From Gnetum montanum (Eukaryota; Streptophyta; Gnetopsida; Gnetales; Gnetaceae): a stretch of 64,000 nucleotides of DNA. Location of the stretch: positions 276,179 to 340,178 of the forward strand of contig MNCI01035165.1 of assembly GCA_015680685.1 (NCBI GenBank), given 5' to 3'. Under the pieces are notes generated by a model. That model was not told the origin of the DNA and searched no databases. It saw only the letters and a program-made list of their open reading frames with translations. Made by a program: the position numbers and the translations under genes. Positions 9,850 through 21,825 of the stretch are shown piece by piece; position 1 is the stretch's first letter; each line of letters opens with the position of its first letter.

Positions 9850-11749
9850 CCATACCACCATAATGCTTTTTAATCAAAATGTTTTTCCTAAAATGATAAT
9901 TGGAAACACATCCCTTTCCATTATTAAATAATGGTTCATCTTGAATATGGTAGTTCCTCCATTGGTCTATCCTACTCAAAAATGGTTCCTTGAGGCTTCT
10001 CCAAACCTGTACAAAATTTGAATCATGGTCATACAAATGAATAAAGTTACTCATACCTTCCCCATGAGGCATGATGAAATTCATCACATGCATCCTAGAT
10101 AATGCATGAGTCACCACATTGGCTTTTCCACTCTTGTGCTTGAGCACAAAAACTAGCTTTCCCACTCTTGTGCTTGATCATAAAAATAAACTCCTATAAT
10201 TGTGCCACTACTTCATGTGTTTAGCACTCAACTTCTTTTAGAAATTAAAAAATTAAAGTGTTTTATAGTCAATCATCAAAGTGAACTCCTTGGACAACAT
10301 GTCTCCAGTGCTTGATTACTTGAAAAATAGTATATAAGTATGTCTCATATATGCTATATTTCTGTTTTGATTCCTTCAACTTCTCTAAAAAGAAAGCAAT
10401 ATGCATACCTTCTTATGAAAGAACCCTTCCAATGGCAAGTCCAATTGCATCCATCTCCACCTCAAAAAGCTTTTAAAAATCTGGTATTGCAAGCATCAAT
10501 TCACTGGTTATTTCTGCCTTCAATAAGTCAAATATTCTTTGGGTCTTATTACCTCGCCTAAAATCTTGATTCTTCTTAATCAAAGCAAACATAGACCATG
10601 AAATACCACTACAATTTTTTATGAAACTTCTATAACAACCTACTAAATAAGAAATAATCTTACCTTTCCAACATTTTTATGGGTTGGCCAATCTCTAATA
10701 GCCCTTACCTTGGTAGCTTTCATTTGAATTTGAATTTTAGAAATCACATGTCCCAAATATGTGATCTTCCTCTTGAAAAAATGAGTCTTCTTTACATTGA
10801 TCACCAAATATGCATCCTCCAACTTAAAACACACTCTCCTCAAGTGATCCAAGTGGTCCTTCTCATTAGAGCTGTACACCAAAATATCATCAAAGAAGAC
10901 AATGCAATACTTAATGATCACATCCTTAAGAACATCATGCATCAGCCTCATGAATGTAGCAAGAGTATTTTTGAGCCTAAATGGCATCACCAACCATTCA
11001 AACAATCCATCTGGGATTTTGAAAGCTATCTTTCATTCATCACCAAGCCTAATCTAAATTTGATGATATTTACTCTTCAAATCAATTTTGCTAAAAACCT
11101 TTGCACTAGTACGAACATTAAGAATACCATTCATCCTTGAAGTAGAAAACTTGTACCTCACTATTATTCTATTTACTACATTAGAATCAATGCACATTCT
11201 TCATTCATTACTATGCTCCTTTTGTACAAGCACTACTAGAACTACATAAGGTAAAACTGACTCTCTTACAAAGCCATTTACCATTAACTCCTCTACTTAC
11301 CTTTATAATTCAGCTCGCTAATTTGGTATAATCTAATATGCTCTCTTATTTTGAATTGTAGAACTAGGAATGAAGTCAATTTGGTGCTAAACATTCTTCA
11401 TTGATGACAATCCATCCAATTTCTCTTTGAACACCATGGAAAATTGCTTCTTCAAGCCTAGCACAAATGTTGGAAGTTCTACTTACATAACATCATGGTT
11501 AGAAAAAATAGTTGATACAACCACAAATTCAAAACTAGCCTTCTTATGTTCTTTAATGTATTCCCTCTTCCTAAGAAGCATTAAGAGAACTTTGCTACCT
11601 CACTTGTTAAGCTATCATAGGAATCAACTCATGAATTTTATCAAGTCTAGCTACACTCCATGCATTTTTTGCTCCATCAAATTGAGCACCATAATCAAAA
11701 TTCCAACACCTTCCAAGAATTACATTAGAATTGAGTACCAAATCATAAG
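9850..11749 (-). pseudogene. Chromovirus pol: protease-RT linker, RT and RNase H
   Basis: Read from 11749 downward: linker (near 11420-11330, ..QIDFIPSS..), RT fingers (RMCIDSNVVN then KVFSKIDLKS near 11070-11200), then the open part at 11005-10643 with EWLVMPF and the catalytic FFDDILVYSS. RNase H follows in pieces to the C-terminal mark FVLKHKSGKANVVTHALSR at about 10155-10085. The frame runs into the integrase zinc region and stops at the 4060-9847 insertion. Upstream pol and gag are missing because E1 sits at 11750. The FDDIL catalytic motif is intact but the frame carries many stops. Confidence 0.85.
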
Positions 11750-12628
11750 TGATGAGTCATGATTTTCCTAGCCTTGACATCTAATGAATCATTGTTTTTT
11801 GTCTACTCTGACATTGGGTATGAGACGTTGGAGCTGCGACATCGAGACCTGGCCACGACATCAGGGTATATACTCTAACCTATAAATATAGCACTTGGGC
11901 TTCAATTTTGAATAATTTTGCATGAGTTTTTCATAGTTTTGTCAATAGAGTAGCTGAATTCTTATAGCTTTATTCCGTAATCTTAGAGAATAGTTAGTGA
12001 GTGCCCATAGAGTGGATCTGAGTCAATTGTACAAAGTCTTATTCGACTGGCAATGTACCTAGACATATTCCATGAATGACAATAAGATTGAGATTGATTC
12101 TTATTCATTGCAGTACTTTGACTTAAATTAGATTTACTTTCTATGCAATTTAATTTTCATGTGCTTAGTTAGTATTTACATTTTCATACATGTTAATTAA
12201 TTAAGCACATAAGTACGATCACTTCAAGCATGCGTATGAATCTTGGTAATCCCAACAACGCTTAACGTTTGGAACCCAGTAGCATTATATGTGTTCAGGA
12301 TGTGCACGGGAAGTGGGATTGGATACTTATGTTAGGGTAGTTAATTATTAATTAGCAATTAGATTAGTTGAATTGATTACAAATTGAGTTTCAACCTATT
12401 ATTAATTGTAGTACAATAAAATATAAAATAATAAAAACCATATGCCTCACTTTGGACTAAACCATATGTGACAAAGCTACCACTAGTTTACGTGGGAAGA
12501 CAGTGAACTGCAATCAAGGCATAGTGATCTAGATGCCACAACTAGTGCCATACACGGAATTCAATCAGATTGTGCATGAACGCTTGTGATTGGTATGGTT
12601 GGACGTAGGGGTATCTCGCCACTCATCA
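11750..12628 (+). repeat. E1 5' LTR
   Basis: It starts TGATGAGTCATG and ends CCACTCATCA, with PBS following. A TATA box TATAAATA lies at 11881-11888. It aligns along its length with 17250-18154. Upstream of the TATA it keeps only a few ACGT cores of the 3' LTR's array; others read ACAT, as expected from CpG decay. Confidence 0.9.
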
Positions 12629-12629
12629 T

Positions 12630-12647
12630 TGGTGCCATTGCCAGGGA
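12630..12647 (+). promoter_or_regulatory. E1 primer-binding site (tRNA-Asp type)
   Basis: TGGTGCCATTGCCAGGGA lies one base after the LTR end. It matches TGGCGCCGTTGCCGGGGA, the complement of the plant tRNA-Asp 3' end, except for three G/C-to-A/T changes. The same site is at 21806 in E2 and, on the minus strand, at 48634-48651 in E3. Confidence 0.85.
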
Positions 12648-12757
12648 TGGTGCTAGTTATCAAGATTAGTTATATTATACATGATCACTGTAACAATATT
12701 AACAATCTATCTCTTAAGAACATTAATATTTTAAATCACACATTATCAGACAAAACC

Positions 12758-14822
12758 ATGTCTTCTTCACATAGGACCAAGATTGCATCACATGATAAAA
12801 GCACTCATAGCAAAAATGATAGGATCTACGCTGAAGAAAATTGGAGTGAACAACCTCAAACAAGTGTTTCCTGTGCTCATTTAGACCTTAACTACACTCA
12901 AAGACTACATTCAACTAGTGCAGAAAATCCTAGAGGAGATGGAGTAAGTCCTAGATCAATGAGGGCCTCAAGGCCTAAGAGCTCTTCTAAACCTAGACAA
13001 GATAAATCAAAGAACCAAAGGGAGAACTATAGGAGCCATGGTGATTCTCCCAGTTCCTCATATTCCTCTTCCTCTTCAACATCTAGTTCTAATGAAGATG
13101 AACGTAGGTATAGAGATAGAGCTCAACTACGGGATCAAGACAAAGATAAAAATCAAACCCAAGGGAAAATCAAAGACATCACCATGAGCATAGACAAGAT
13201 CATCACAATCAAACGAATATAAGATACCTCATAGGCATCGCAATGACAATCACTTACCTAGGCTTGATATAAATAATATCCCTAAATTTGCGAGAGGCTA
13301 CAACTCGGATCCACAACATCATATCCAAGCCTTCCATGATGCATGTGCCTTGTACAACATTGAGAATGGATGGCAAAAGCTTAAGCTCTTTTCTAGGATA
13401 CTAATCAACAAAGCGGAAAGTTGGTATAGCTCGTTGGAACCAAGTTCCATTCACTAGTGGTCCACAATGCTGGAACTTTTCAATGAAAAATACCAAACCT
13501 ATGCAAGGGTGTCTAACCTAAGGAGACAAATCCAAGAGTGGAAGCAAGAAAATCATGAACCCTTGGATGTGGCCTTGGATAGATACTATTCATTACTACA
13601 TAGATGCCCAAGCCATGGTTTCTTTGAGGAAAGGAAACTTTTCCACATCATAGATGGGCTTCATAATGAAACAAGGGAAAACCTTGGGACATATGCTTCA
13701 AGTCAATTATACGAGCTACTAACCCATCAGATCTGAGAGTTGATCAAGAATGTGGCAAAAGAAGAAGAAGAGCTATGCAAATGGGAGAATGTAGAGGAAA
13801 AAAATTGGGACCAAACTCTGCAAAAGAAAAGGGTCCATATCTATGATGAGGAAAAATAGACAGCTCTCGATGAGATGATTTTACAACCAACCTTGTCAAT
13901 ACAAAATTTTATCAATGAACTTGAAGCAAAGCTAGGCAAGATGTTGGAAGGGATGAATGAGAAAGTTAAAACTTGCGTAGAAACCATAGAAGAGAGGATG
14001 ACACAAAGCAAATTAAGCGATCACAACAAAAGGAGGAAAAAGAACCAAGAAATAGCTAGGAATACTTCTTGACAAACAGGAAATATGGCTGAAGAAAGTG
14101 AGGCTACAGACTCAACCACAGATGAAGATAATGAATGTGACATTTGCATATATGACCATCTAAAGGGTCATTGCCCAATCTTGTTGCATCTACATAAGAG
14201 TTGCATAGGAGCATTAAATCTAAAGTTTGTACAAAAGTACATGCCCAAGAGATTTTCTCTTCTACACAGTAATTTTAGACAACCCCAAAACCAACCATAC
14301 TATCCTGGGAGGACTTATTACCAGCCTCAACACTGTCATCAACCATAGTGGCAACAACCACAGTTGTGGTGGAGGCCACCACCAAACTAGCCTTATCCTT
14401 CCTACTAACCAAACCCACATGGATATTATGTTCAACACCATGTTTTACCAACCAATTCTACTTCCTCTACCTCAAATCACTACTACCACTCTTCCATATA
14501 TTATTATCCCGCAACACCTCATACGAGATCACCACCTCACACCTCTCACTCTACATCATATCTTCAATATTCTCATACTCACCTCCACCATATGTCAACT
14601 CCAACAACACAAGAAGGTTCAACATCACAACATCAACAAGAGAATGCCACTTGTACTACGAACATACACGTAAATGATAATGTTAGGAGATCTCAACCAA
14701 AGACTCAAAAACGTCCCTTTTGGAGGAAAGGCCATAAGCTGAAGCAAAACACTCATGGACCTACTACATTACCTGAAACAGCACAAGGCTAATCTAATGC
14801 AACTACCTTCCTCACAAAAATG
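12758..14822 (+). pseudogene. gag: E1 gag (Athila-like), RS-like region, gag core and zinc knuckle
   Basis: Gag would form the particle. ATG 12758 opens MSSSHRTK, the same start as the 33609 and 48494 gag copies. An Arg/Ser/Asp-rich stretch follows (about 13020-13150, with SSSYSSSSSTSSS). Then comes the retrotransposon gag core (about 13265-13735: IPKFARGYNSD, KLKLFSRILINKAESWYSSL, LRRQIQEWKQ). A coiled region follows (13875-14070), then a C-x2-C-x3-H-x4-C knuckle (CDICIYDHLKGHC, about 14138-14176) and a Pro/Gln/Tyr-rich tail. Breaks: a frameshift near 13200, stops near 13456, 13735 and 13859, and later ones. The 14768-14879 stretch is duplicated around an N. Confidence 0.85.
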
Positions 14823-14879
14823 NTATTACCTGAAACAGCACAAGGCTAATCTAATGCAACTACCTTCCTCACAAAAATG
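14768..14879. repeat. 55-bp duplication around an N (assembly join)
   Basis: 14768-14822 and 14825-14879 are identical (ATTACCTGAAACAGCACAAG to CACAAAAATG) with N at 14823. Two contig ends that overlap but were not merged would look exactly like this. Confidence 0.85.
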
Positions 14880-15106
14880 ATGTCTCCTAATCATATGCAA
14901 AAGCCAATAACCATCACCACTCCAACACAAGACATAAATGATAAACCTATCATTGTGAAAAGACAGAAGAATCCATGCATTACCAATAATGATAAAGGAT
15001 GCAGTTATGGGTCGAAAGTTCAAAATATTAACACAACCCCTATATCGACCCACCATAAAGTTCAAGAGCAAGTGTGTGAGCAAAAGCCAATCTACATAGT
15101 AGCCAN

Positions 15107-17249
15107 TCTTATCAGTTCTGGAATTTTCGGATTCTTCATATGTTTTCCATTTCTCAATATTTTTCTTTTCTTTATATTTTTCTCTTTTCTTGAGTCATTT
15201 TCTTTATGTTTTATGAATGTATTTTATGTTTTTATTGATAAAATTGCCAAGTCATGATGCAAAAGTTAACGCTTTGTGTTTGGTTTTTTGTGTTATGCTA
15301 TCAAGATGATTGGGTAAGTAATTATGTAAAGCAGTGAGACCACCTCATCCATCCCTCTAGTTCTTTGAATAAAAGGTCTTTTTGATGGAAATAATTTGGT
15401 TCTTCTTTTATGAACTAAAATTAATCAATGATCATTGTATCTTGAAGAAAGAGGGAATGACCAAGTGGGAATGGCAAAGGGTATGACCTCAAGGAGACTT
15501 GTTGGGATCTCTTCTTGACTTCCTTCATGTGGTTTATGACTCCTCTTTGAATATATCATCACTCCCCTGTTGACCAATAAAAAGGAAGCTCTATCTTTGC
15601 ATGGTGTGGTTCCTATCCAAAGAAAATAAACAAACAAAAAACAAAAACAAAAAAAAACAACAAAAAAAAGAGAGAAAAAAAAAAGACACAAAAAGACAAA
15701 AACACAATAATAAACAATGATGAGAATTTAAAGCACACCCCTTAGACACAATAATGGGCTACAAGCACTGGTTATGGGGCTGGAAAGACATGTTATCTAT
15801 GCCTAAAGACATCCCTCTAACTAAGGCCCTTCCTTCCTTCTTCTCTTTTCTTCTCTTTTTGGAGTGATGATTGTTCTTTGAGGTGGTTGTGGACTCATGG
15901 TAGTTGGTAGGATGGAACACATTAATGTGATTATGGAGTTCATGGTATCAACTTGGTCTAAACTTGGACGGATAGGTATGTTGATCATTTTTATCACATT
16001 TGTCACAAGAACCTATTATGGACATGGTCAAGTACCTTACATCCCAATTTCTGCAATCCCTTCTCATTCCATTATTCATCTCACTACTGCATGTGATTAT
16101 GAGCTTTTTGGTTTTGTGTAGTATAGTGCAACATCCCAACTACAACAATTGTGTGTTGTTTGGAACAAAATCATGGTCTACATTTAACTTCTTAAGTGCC
16201 CATGGACATCTACAGAAGTGGTTATGCAAGGGCATTATGGTAAGAGCCTGCTTATGGAAGGACCCACTTGCATAACTTTTGTTGATCATGGCTTTGAACT
16301 ATCCTTCACGTCTTTCAAAACATCAATGATGGTTTCTCTAAATTTATGCATGATTTTGGGACTACTTCTCATCTATTTCATTAATTTTTCCTACTTTTCT
16401 ATTTCCATATCCATTAATGCTCCTTGGCCATCTTCTGAATTAGACCTCTGGTTTCAATTATTCAAAAACCTATGTGCTTTCGGAGTTACGCTTATTGGTC
16501 ATGGGGGCTAGGGATGCCTACTTTAAAATTTTTAAAATTTTTCTAACATCCTATCTTCGAACATCATGGTAACTAATAGTAATTGATCAAAATAATGTGA
16601 ACAACTTAATAATTGTAGTTACCTCATAGTCTTGGACAAAGTATGCTGTAATCAACTTATGCTTAAACAAAAACTAAGGGATCTGACAAGGGTTAACTAT
16701 TAAGGAAAATTTACCATAGCTAATGTTGATCCTTTGGTAACTGCAGGTAATGCTAAAAGAAACATCTAAGGAAGAAGGCCTTTTTCCAGGCATGAAAATG
16801 AAGCCAAGATATGGACAATAGAGGAGATGACCATGGACACATCATAGCACATATAAGATAGCAACTCAAGCTTCGCATGTTTGCTAGATCCATAGGGCAA
16901 TGAGAAGAAATTTCAATCCAGCCTTCAATAATGTTTGCATAACCAGAGAAGCACCAACATAACAATTAAGGTTAAAAGTTTACCATTGCTAGCAACAACA
17001 AGAAAAATCATCTTCAACAGATTTTTAAGGACCTCTACAAATTTTGTAATCTTCAATGTTTGTCTAGTCTTTTTGTCACTTTGTCATTTTGTATGCATCC
17101 ACTTGAATAAAATTCTGTAATGCAGCACTCAAAGTCAATCAATGGTTTGCATATTAGTCAATAATCCCATACCTTCTCAATATTTTATACGGAACTTGTT
17201 CCTCATTTTGTTTAACTTGAGGATGAGTTTTTGTTTAGTTGTGGGGGTA
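15107..17249 (+). other. E1 3' spacer, non-coding
   Basis: It corresponds to the region between integrase and 3' LTR of E2 and E3. Shared marks are the TTTGCATGGTGTGG / GATGAGAATTTAAAGCACACC unit (15595-15750), the AAGGCCCTTCCTTCC block (15820) and the stretch with CCCACTTGCATAACTTTTG (about 16262). ORFs here (15425-15691 minus, 15897-16511) are low-complexity or shadows. The extra coiled-coil ORF of E3 is not present. The spacer ends in TTGAGGATGAGTTTTTG and the GTGGGGGTA tract before the LTR. Confidence 0.7.
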
Positions 17250-18154
17250 TGATGAGTCATGATTTGTCTAGCCTTGATATTAGAGCCTTGACATTTGATG
17301 AATTGCTACTTTCTATCTTCTCTGACGTCTGGTATGTGACGTTGGAGCTATGACGTCAGGTACGTGCCATTGGGGCTTGGCCGTGACGTCGGGTATCCAA
17401 CGTCAGGGTATATACTTTGGCCTATAAATATAGTGCCTGGGCTCCAGCTTTAAATAGTTTTGCATAATTTTTTCATAGTTTTGTCAATAGAGTAGCTGAA
17501 TTCTTGCAACATTATTCCGTAATCTTATAGAACAATCAGTGATTGCCCACAAAGTGGATCTAAGTCAGTTGTATGAAATCTTATTTGACTAGCAATGTAC
17601 CTAGACATATTCCATGAACAACAATAAAATCAAGATTAATTCTTATTCATTGCAGCACTTTGACTTAAATTAGATTTACTTTCCATTCAGTTTACTTTTC
17701 ATGTGCTTAGTTAATATTTACATTTTCATGCATGTTAAGTAATTAAGCACATAAGTATGATTGCTTTGAGCATGCGTATGACTCTTGGTAATCCCAGCAA
17801 GGCTTTACGTTTGGAACCTAGCAACATTATATGTGTTCAAAATGTGCATGGTAAGTGGGATCTGATACTTATGTTAGGGTAGTTGATCATTAATTAGCAA
17901 TTAGATTAGTTGAATTGATTACAAATTGAGTTTCAACCTATTGTTAATTGTAGAACAATAAAATATAAAATAATAAAAATCATATGCATCACTTTGGACT
18001 AAATCATACGTGACAAAGCTACCACTAATCCAAGTGGGAAGACAGCAAACTGCAAGCAAGGCATAGCGATCTAGATGCCACTACTAGTTCCATCCATGAA
18101 ATTCGACTAGATCATGCATGAACACTTGTGATTCATATGGTTGGATGTAGGGGT
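17250..18154 (+). repeat. E1 3' LTR, right end lost
   Basis: It starts TGATGAGTCATG after the purine tract and aligns with 11750-12628 as far as GGATGTAGGGG. The last ~20 bp (..CCACTCATCA) are missing and the sequence passes directly into a Copia integrase fragment. TATA at 17423-17430. Confidence 0.85.
17322..17406 (+). promoter_or_regulatory. Six ACGT cores upstream of the LTR TATA
   Basis: ACGT cores start at 17325, 17339, 17353, 17362, 17386 and 17400, mostly in TGACGTC or CAACGTC words. The array lies 17-100 bp upstream of TATAAATA (17423). TGACGTCA-type sites bind plant bZIP (TGA/CREB-like) factors. The other LTRs of the family show the same array with many cores reduced to ACAT or ATGT. 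Confidence 0.6.
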
Positions 18155-18164
18155 CAAATTTTTT

Positions 18165-18325
18165 TCAAGGCATATTTATCATTAAGGATATAGCATTTGA
18201 ACCAAAAACATGAAAATAGCTAATAGATGATTTTCTATGAGTCCATAATTCATAAGGAGTTTTAGTAGTGAATCTTCTTACTAGTACTCTATTGAGAAGG
18301 ATTTTAGATGTGATGGGTTAAGCGA
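18165..18325 (-). pseudogene. Copia integrase fragment
   Basis: Reading the minus strand from about 18293 to 18165 gives one clean frame with NRVLVRRF, KTPYELW and SYFHVFGSNA. This is the hallmark end of the Ty1/Copia integrase core. It was too short to show as a long ORF. The rest of this Copia element is not seen. It directly abuts the truncated E1 LTR, so a deletion probably joined them. Confidence 0.8.
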
Positions 18326-18400
18326 AGCAAAAATAAATTGAGTGTTAGGTAAAAAAAGAAATACACTAAGAAGATTTTGTAAGCTCTGCTAGCACAAGTG

Positions 18401-18748
18401 AGAAAGATTAATTTATTTTCATTTTTATAGTTGTTCTATTTTGTTGTAAATCCTATAAGAAAAATTATTTTAGTTTCCTTTTTATATGGCTACCCTAATT
18501 TGTTGTGGATTTTGTAAGAAAGATTAATTTATTTTCCTTTTTATGTAGTTATCCTATTTTGTTGTAGATCCTATTAGAAAGATTATTTTAGGTTCTTTTT
18601 CATATAGCTACTCTATTTTATTATGGATCCTTAAAAAAAGATTATTTTATGTTTCTTTTTATGTAGCTACACTATTTTGTGGATCTTGTAAGAAAGATTA
18701 TTTTATGCTTTTTTTATGTGGCTATCCTATATTGTCTTTCTGATCTTC
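18401..18748 (+). repeat. Minisatellite, six units of 57-59 bp
   Basis: Units start at 18401, 18458, 18517, 18576, 18634 and 18691. Each begins AGAAAGATTA(A/T)TTTA and continues TTTTTATGTAGCTA..CTATTTTGTTGTGGATCCT with substitutions. The last unit runs into unique AT-rich sequence. Confidence 0.9.
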
Positions 18749-20520
18749 TGATATTCTTCTATAATTTTGATTATTATGCCAAGATTCTGCCAAATGTTTG
18801 TGATTTTGGGCCTATTTTTATAAAAATCAATATTTTAATCTTGTCCAAACCATTTTCTATCTTTTGGTGAATTTTTAAAATTATGGAAATCTTGTCCAAC
18901 TTGTTCCTTGGATATTTTATGATTAGTTTATGATATAAACATGAATTTTGTTAGAATTTTGTGAAATTTTGGTTACCATGGATTTTGGCTATTTTGAAAA
19001 TCTTTTGGATTTTTGGAATAAAATAGTAATATTTATGTGACTGATTTTGCTCAATTGATAGTGGAAGTTGTGAATCTTTTCAATGTTCTAGTATGCATGT
19101 AGTAGTGGAATGTTCTTTATTGGGATCCACCCCACAAAAATAAGGGTTGTTTGATGGATTTTCTATTTTGCATTTTGATTCATAAGTTCATGCGAGGTTA
19201 TGGATTTAGCAAAAACCACGGCACTAAGTAGTTGAGTCTAGTGAAGTTGCAATGAGGCATAGTCAAGACCTATCCTTTCGATGATGCATGTGCCTCGGCC
19301 ATTCAGGATGTTAGTAGTGAGGCTATTGCCAGCTTTCAACCATGAGTGACTCGTTTGGGATCACAAGGAGTATCCAATGATAGTAGTGAGGTTATTCTAA
19401 GAGCTTTTAGTGAGTCCCTTTAGTAGTAAGAGTAACCAAGGCATAGCCTTTAAAGATGCTTGACTAAAATATATATTCTTTGGAATTTTTCTAGATAAAT
19501 TTGTGATATTTTTGGACATTAAAATAATTTAAAGGATAATCCAATGATAGTAGTGAGGCTATTCCAAGACCTAATGGTATATCCTATTGGTAATGAGGGT
19601 AACCAAGATCTAACCTTTGAAAATACCTAAATAAAATATACATTCTTTTGAATTTTTGAATTTCTTTTCAATTTTTTAAAAATTTGTGGCATTTCTAAAC
19701 CCTGAAATATTTTTAAATATTTAATTAGAAACTTTACCTAGCCCATATCCTAAGGCTTTTGGCTCAAAAACTTTATGCTCTATGAAGAAGGAAATATAAT
19801 AACCTTTCTTATTTGAGGGGTTTTGACTCCTCTTGCATTTCGATGTAGAGAGCTCAGAGTAGGCAAGGAATCATCGAAAGAGGCACATAAGACAAAAGGT
19901 GGATCACTTTTGTACAAGATGGACTTTCTAAACTTGAAAAGTAATATTTTTGTATATTTTGTATTTTTGTAGAATAAAGACCTTGTACACTTTTCGGATA
20001 TTTGAACCATGTGCTTATTTTTGTAAAAAAAAAAAAAATAAAGTATGATAGATAAGAAATTAATGTCTATGTTGTTGGGACTATGAGATTACAAGGATCA
20101 TTTTTGATTTTGGTGCTTGCTATATGTATGGGAAAATTTTATATTATTTATTATATAGTAATATTAATTTAAAACATGAATAACTTTATTTCTAGATGTC
20201 TAATTAAGACAAAATAAGTGTTGTTGGAATTGTTATTTTACACACTATTTTAGAATGTAACTAGTGGAATTTTTAAACATCTATCTTTTTGTGGCTATGA
20301 AAATTTCTAATTTTCTCTAAATAAATTTTATTAAGTTATATATGCAAGTATTATAAAATTTTATTGTGCTATACTTCTTTACTTATTTATGCTTTTAATT
20401 AATAATTTTTATCTATTTTATGGCTTTCTTTGGATTAGTAAATCGAGGTTAAATCCAAATCCTTCAGATTTCGTAGCATCTCTATTGTTATTTATAAAAT
20501 ATTTTATACATAATTAATAG
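18749..20520. other. AT-rich non-coding stretch with a 167-bp direct repeat
   Basis: No gene seen. CCAATGATAGTAGTGAGG starts copies at 19374 and 19541; both continue through GGTAACCAAG-like and AAAATATA(T/C)ATTCTTT sequence. A shorter relative lies near 19300. A run of about 14 A at 20026-20040 is followed by AATAAAG. This could be the remainder of the Copia element's LTR, but I cannot show it. At 20521 the sequence changes to the chromovirus gag start. Confidence 0.55.
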
Positions 20521-20707
20521 GAATGTTACACTCGCCATTTAAAAGAGAATGCTCATCATCATTATAAGTTTGAATATGGCTAAGACCAACATTCCTATCT
20601 ACCATAACATTGATCTTATCTAATCATTCAACCATTAGTTGGAAGGTAGATTTCATGCTCTTCATATCTTTGTTTAGGGCTTGAACCTGTTTCTTCTTAG
20701 AGGCCAT
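20521..20707 (-). pseudogene. gag: Chromovirus gag, first ~60 codons
   Basis: ATG at 20707-20705 (minus) opens MASKKKQVQALNKDMKSM. It continues for about 62 codons with one stop (TGA, about codon 29), ending where unrelated AT-rich sequence begins at 20520. Position fits: 53 bp after the tRNA-Met primer-binding site of the same strand. The rest of gag and protease was lost or displaced. Confidence 0.6.
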
Positions 20708-20760
20708 TTGAAATAGATACAAAAACCTATAACCAAATTCCATTCAACAACAAATCTAAA

Positions 20761-20772
20761 GCTCTAATACCA
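20761..20772 (-). promoter_or_regulatory. Chromovirus primer-binding site (tRNA-iMet)
   Basis: The minus strand reads TGGTATTAGAGC; the standard plant site is TGGTATCAGAGC, one change. It lies four bases from the LTR edge at 20777. Confidence 0.8.
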
Positions 20773-20776
20773 ATCA

Positions 20777-20940
20777 TGGAGCAAGGTCATTTCAATTTTG
20801 TTTAACCCTTCAAAAACACACTAATTTCAAATAATGTGCAAGATAATCAAATTGCTAGAAAATAAGAAGACTACCTATCCTCAATTAATTCCAAGAAGAT
20901 TATAATTATAGAGGAATCCCAATCCCACAAATAACCACAC
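20777..20940 (-). repeat. Chromovirus 5' LTR, part 1 (split by E2)
   Basis: It matches 1884-2045 of the 3' LTR and continues at 32030 after E2. It ends with CACAC (20936-20940), the left copy of E2's target duplication. Confidence 0.8.
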
Positions 20941-21804
20941 TGATGAACCACCATTTTGTGTTGGCCTCGATGTTAGGTACACAACATCGGAGTCACAACG
21001 TCATGTATGCAACATCAGGGTCTTAATGTAACATCATGTAAGCAACGTTGAAGCATCTACCCTAGGTCTATAAATACCGTGCCTAGGCTCTTGTTTTGAG
21101 TCAGTTTTTGATCATTCTTAGTCAAAGTAGTGATGCTCTTGTAGTCCATTTTCTTCAAAGTTAGAATATTTTCTAAGTGCCTACAGAAGGAGTCTAAAGT
21201 GTGTATGGTTCTTTATTTGAGCACTGATGTACCTAAGCGCAACAGTGTGATGAGAATAAAATGAACTCTTTTGACAATCCTTGCAACACTGAGAATAGCT
21301 TAATATTTTTCTTAATGCATTTTACTTTCTTACTATTTACTTCGATGCATTTGAATTAGCAATTTATTTCTAGCAGTTAATGAACACAAGCATGACCACT
21401 TAAGTATTCATATAGTACTTGGTAACCCAGCAACGCTTAACGTTTGGTAGCCTAGTAGTGCTATATGTGTTTAGGATGTGTCCAAGAAAGTGGAATAGTT
21501 ACTTGTGTTAGGCTAGCTAGGCAATAGACATTAGTTTTCAATGTACTCTACCCTTATTCTTGTTGTAGGCAATTACATCCATAAAATATAAAATGACAAA
21601 AATTCATATACCCCAATTACACTTAAACCATACCCTTGAGCCTCACAAGTGTAGTTGGAAAAACAACGAACATTATCAACATTGTTTCGCTTCCTAGAGA
21701 AACTAGTGTACAAGATAACTATAGGTCCATGGAATTCAACCAGATCGTGTGTAACGCCTTAGTGATTTGTATGGTTGGGCATAGGGGTACCTTGTCGCTC
21801 ATCA
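20941..21804 (+). repeat. E2 5' LTR
   Basis: It begins TGATGAACC and ends CGCTCATCA before the PBS. TATAAATA is at 21069-21076. Upstream of it is a row of CAACGTC/CAACATC words, the decayed ACGT array. The 3' LTR lacks about 83 bp of this array. Confidence 0.9.
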
Positions 21805-21805
21805 T

Positions 21806-21825
21806 TGGCACCATTGCTAGGGACC
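21806..21825 (+). promoter_or_regulatory. E2 primer-binding site (tRNA-Asp type)
   Basis: TGGCACCATTGCTAGGGACC starts two bases after the LTR. It matches the complement of plant tRNA-Asp apart from a few transitions. Confidence 0.85.

Larger units (their letters stand above)
11750..18154 (+). mobile_element. E1: Athila-like LTR element with gag but no pol
   Basis: It has a 5' LTR (11750-12628), a tRNA-Asp-type primer-binding site, gag (12758-14822), a 3' spacer, a purine-rich tract (GTGGGGGTA, 17241-17249) and a 3' LTR (17250-18154, missing about its last 20 bp). PR, RT, RNase H and IN are absent. The internal part is about 4.6 kb against 9 kb or more in E2 and E3. The loss sits at or near a single N (15106), so it may be a real deletion (a gag-only, trans-mobilised form) or an assembly collapse. 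No TSD can be read because the right end is truncated against a Copia fragment. Confidence 0.75.

Noticed and set aside
13875-14673. Overlapping ORFs 14227-14673 and 14348-14677
   Set aside because: Alternative frames over the Pro/Gln/Tyr-rich tail of the E1 gag.
15425-15691. 88-codon minus-strand ORF rich in Phe/Leu
   Set aside because: Product of an A-rich low-complexity run (15630-15715) in the E1 spacer; no relatives at the same place in E2 or E3.
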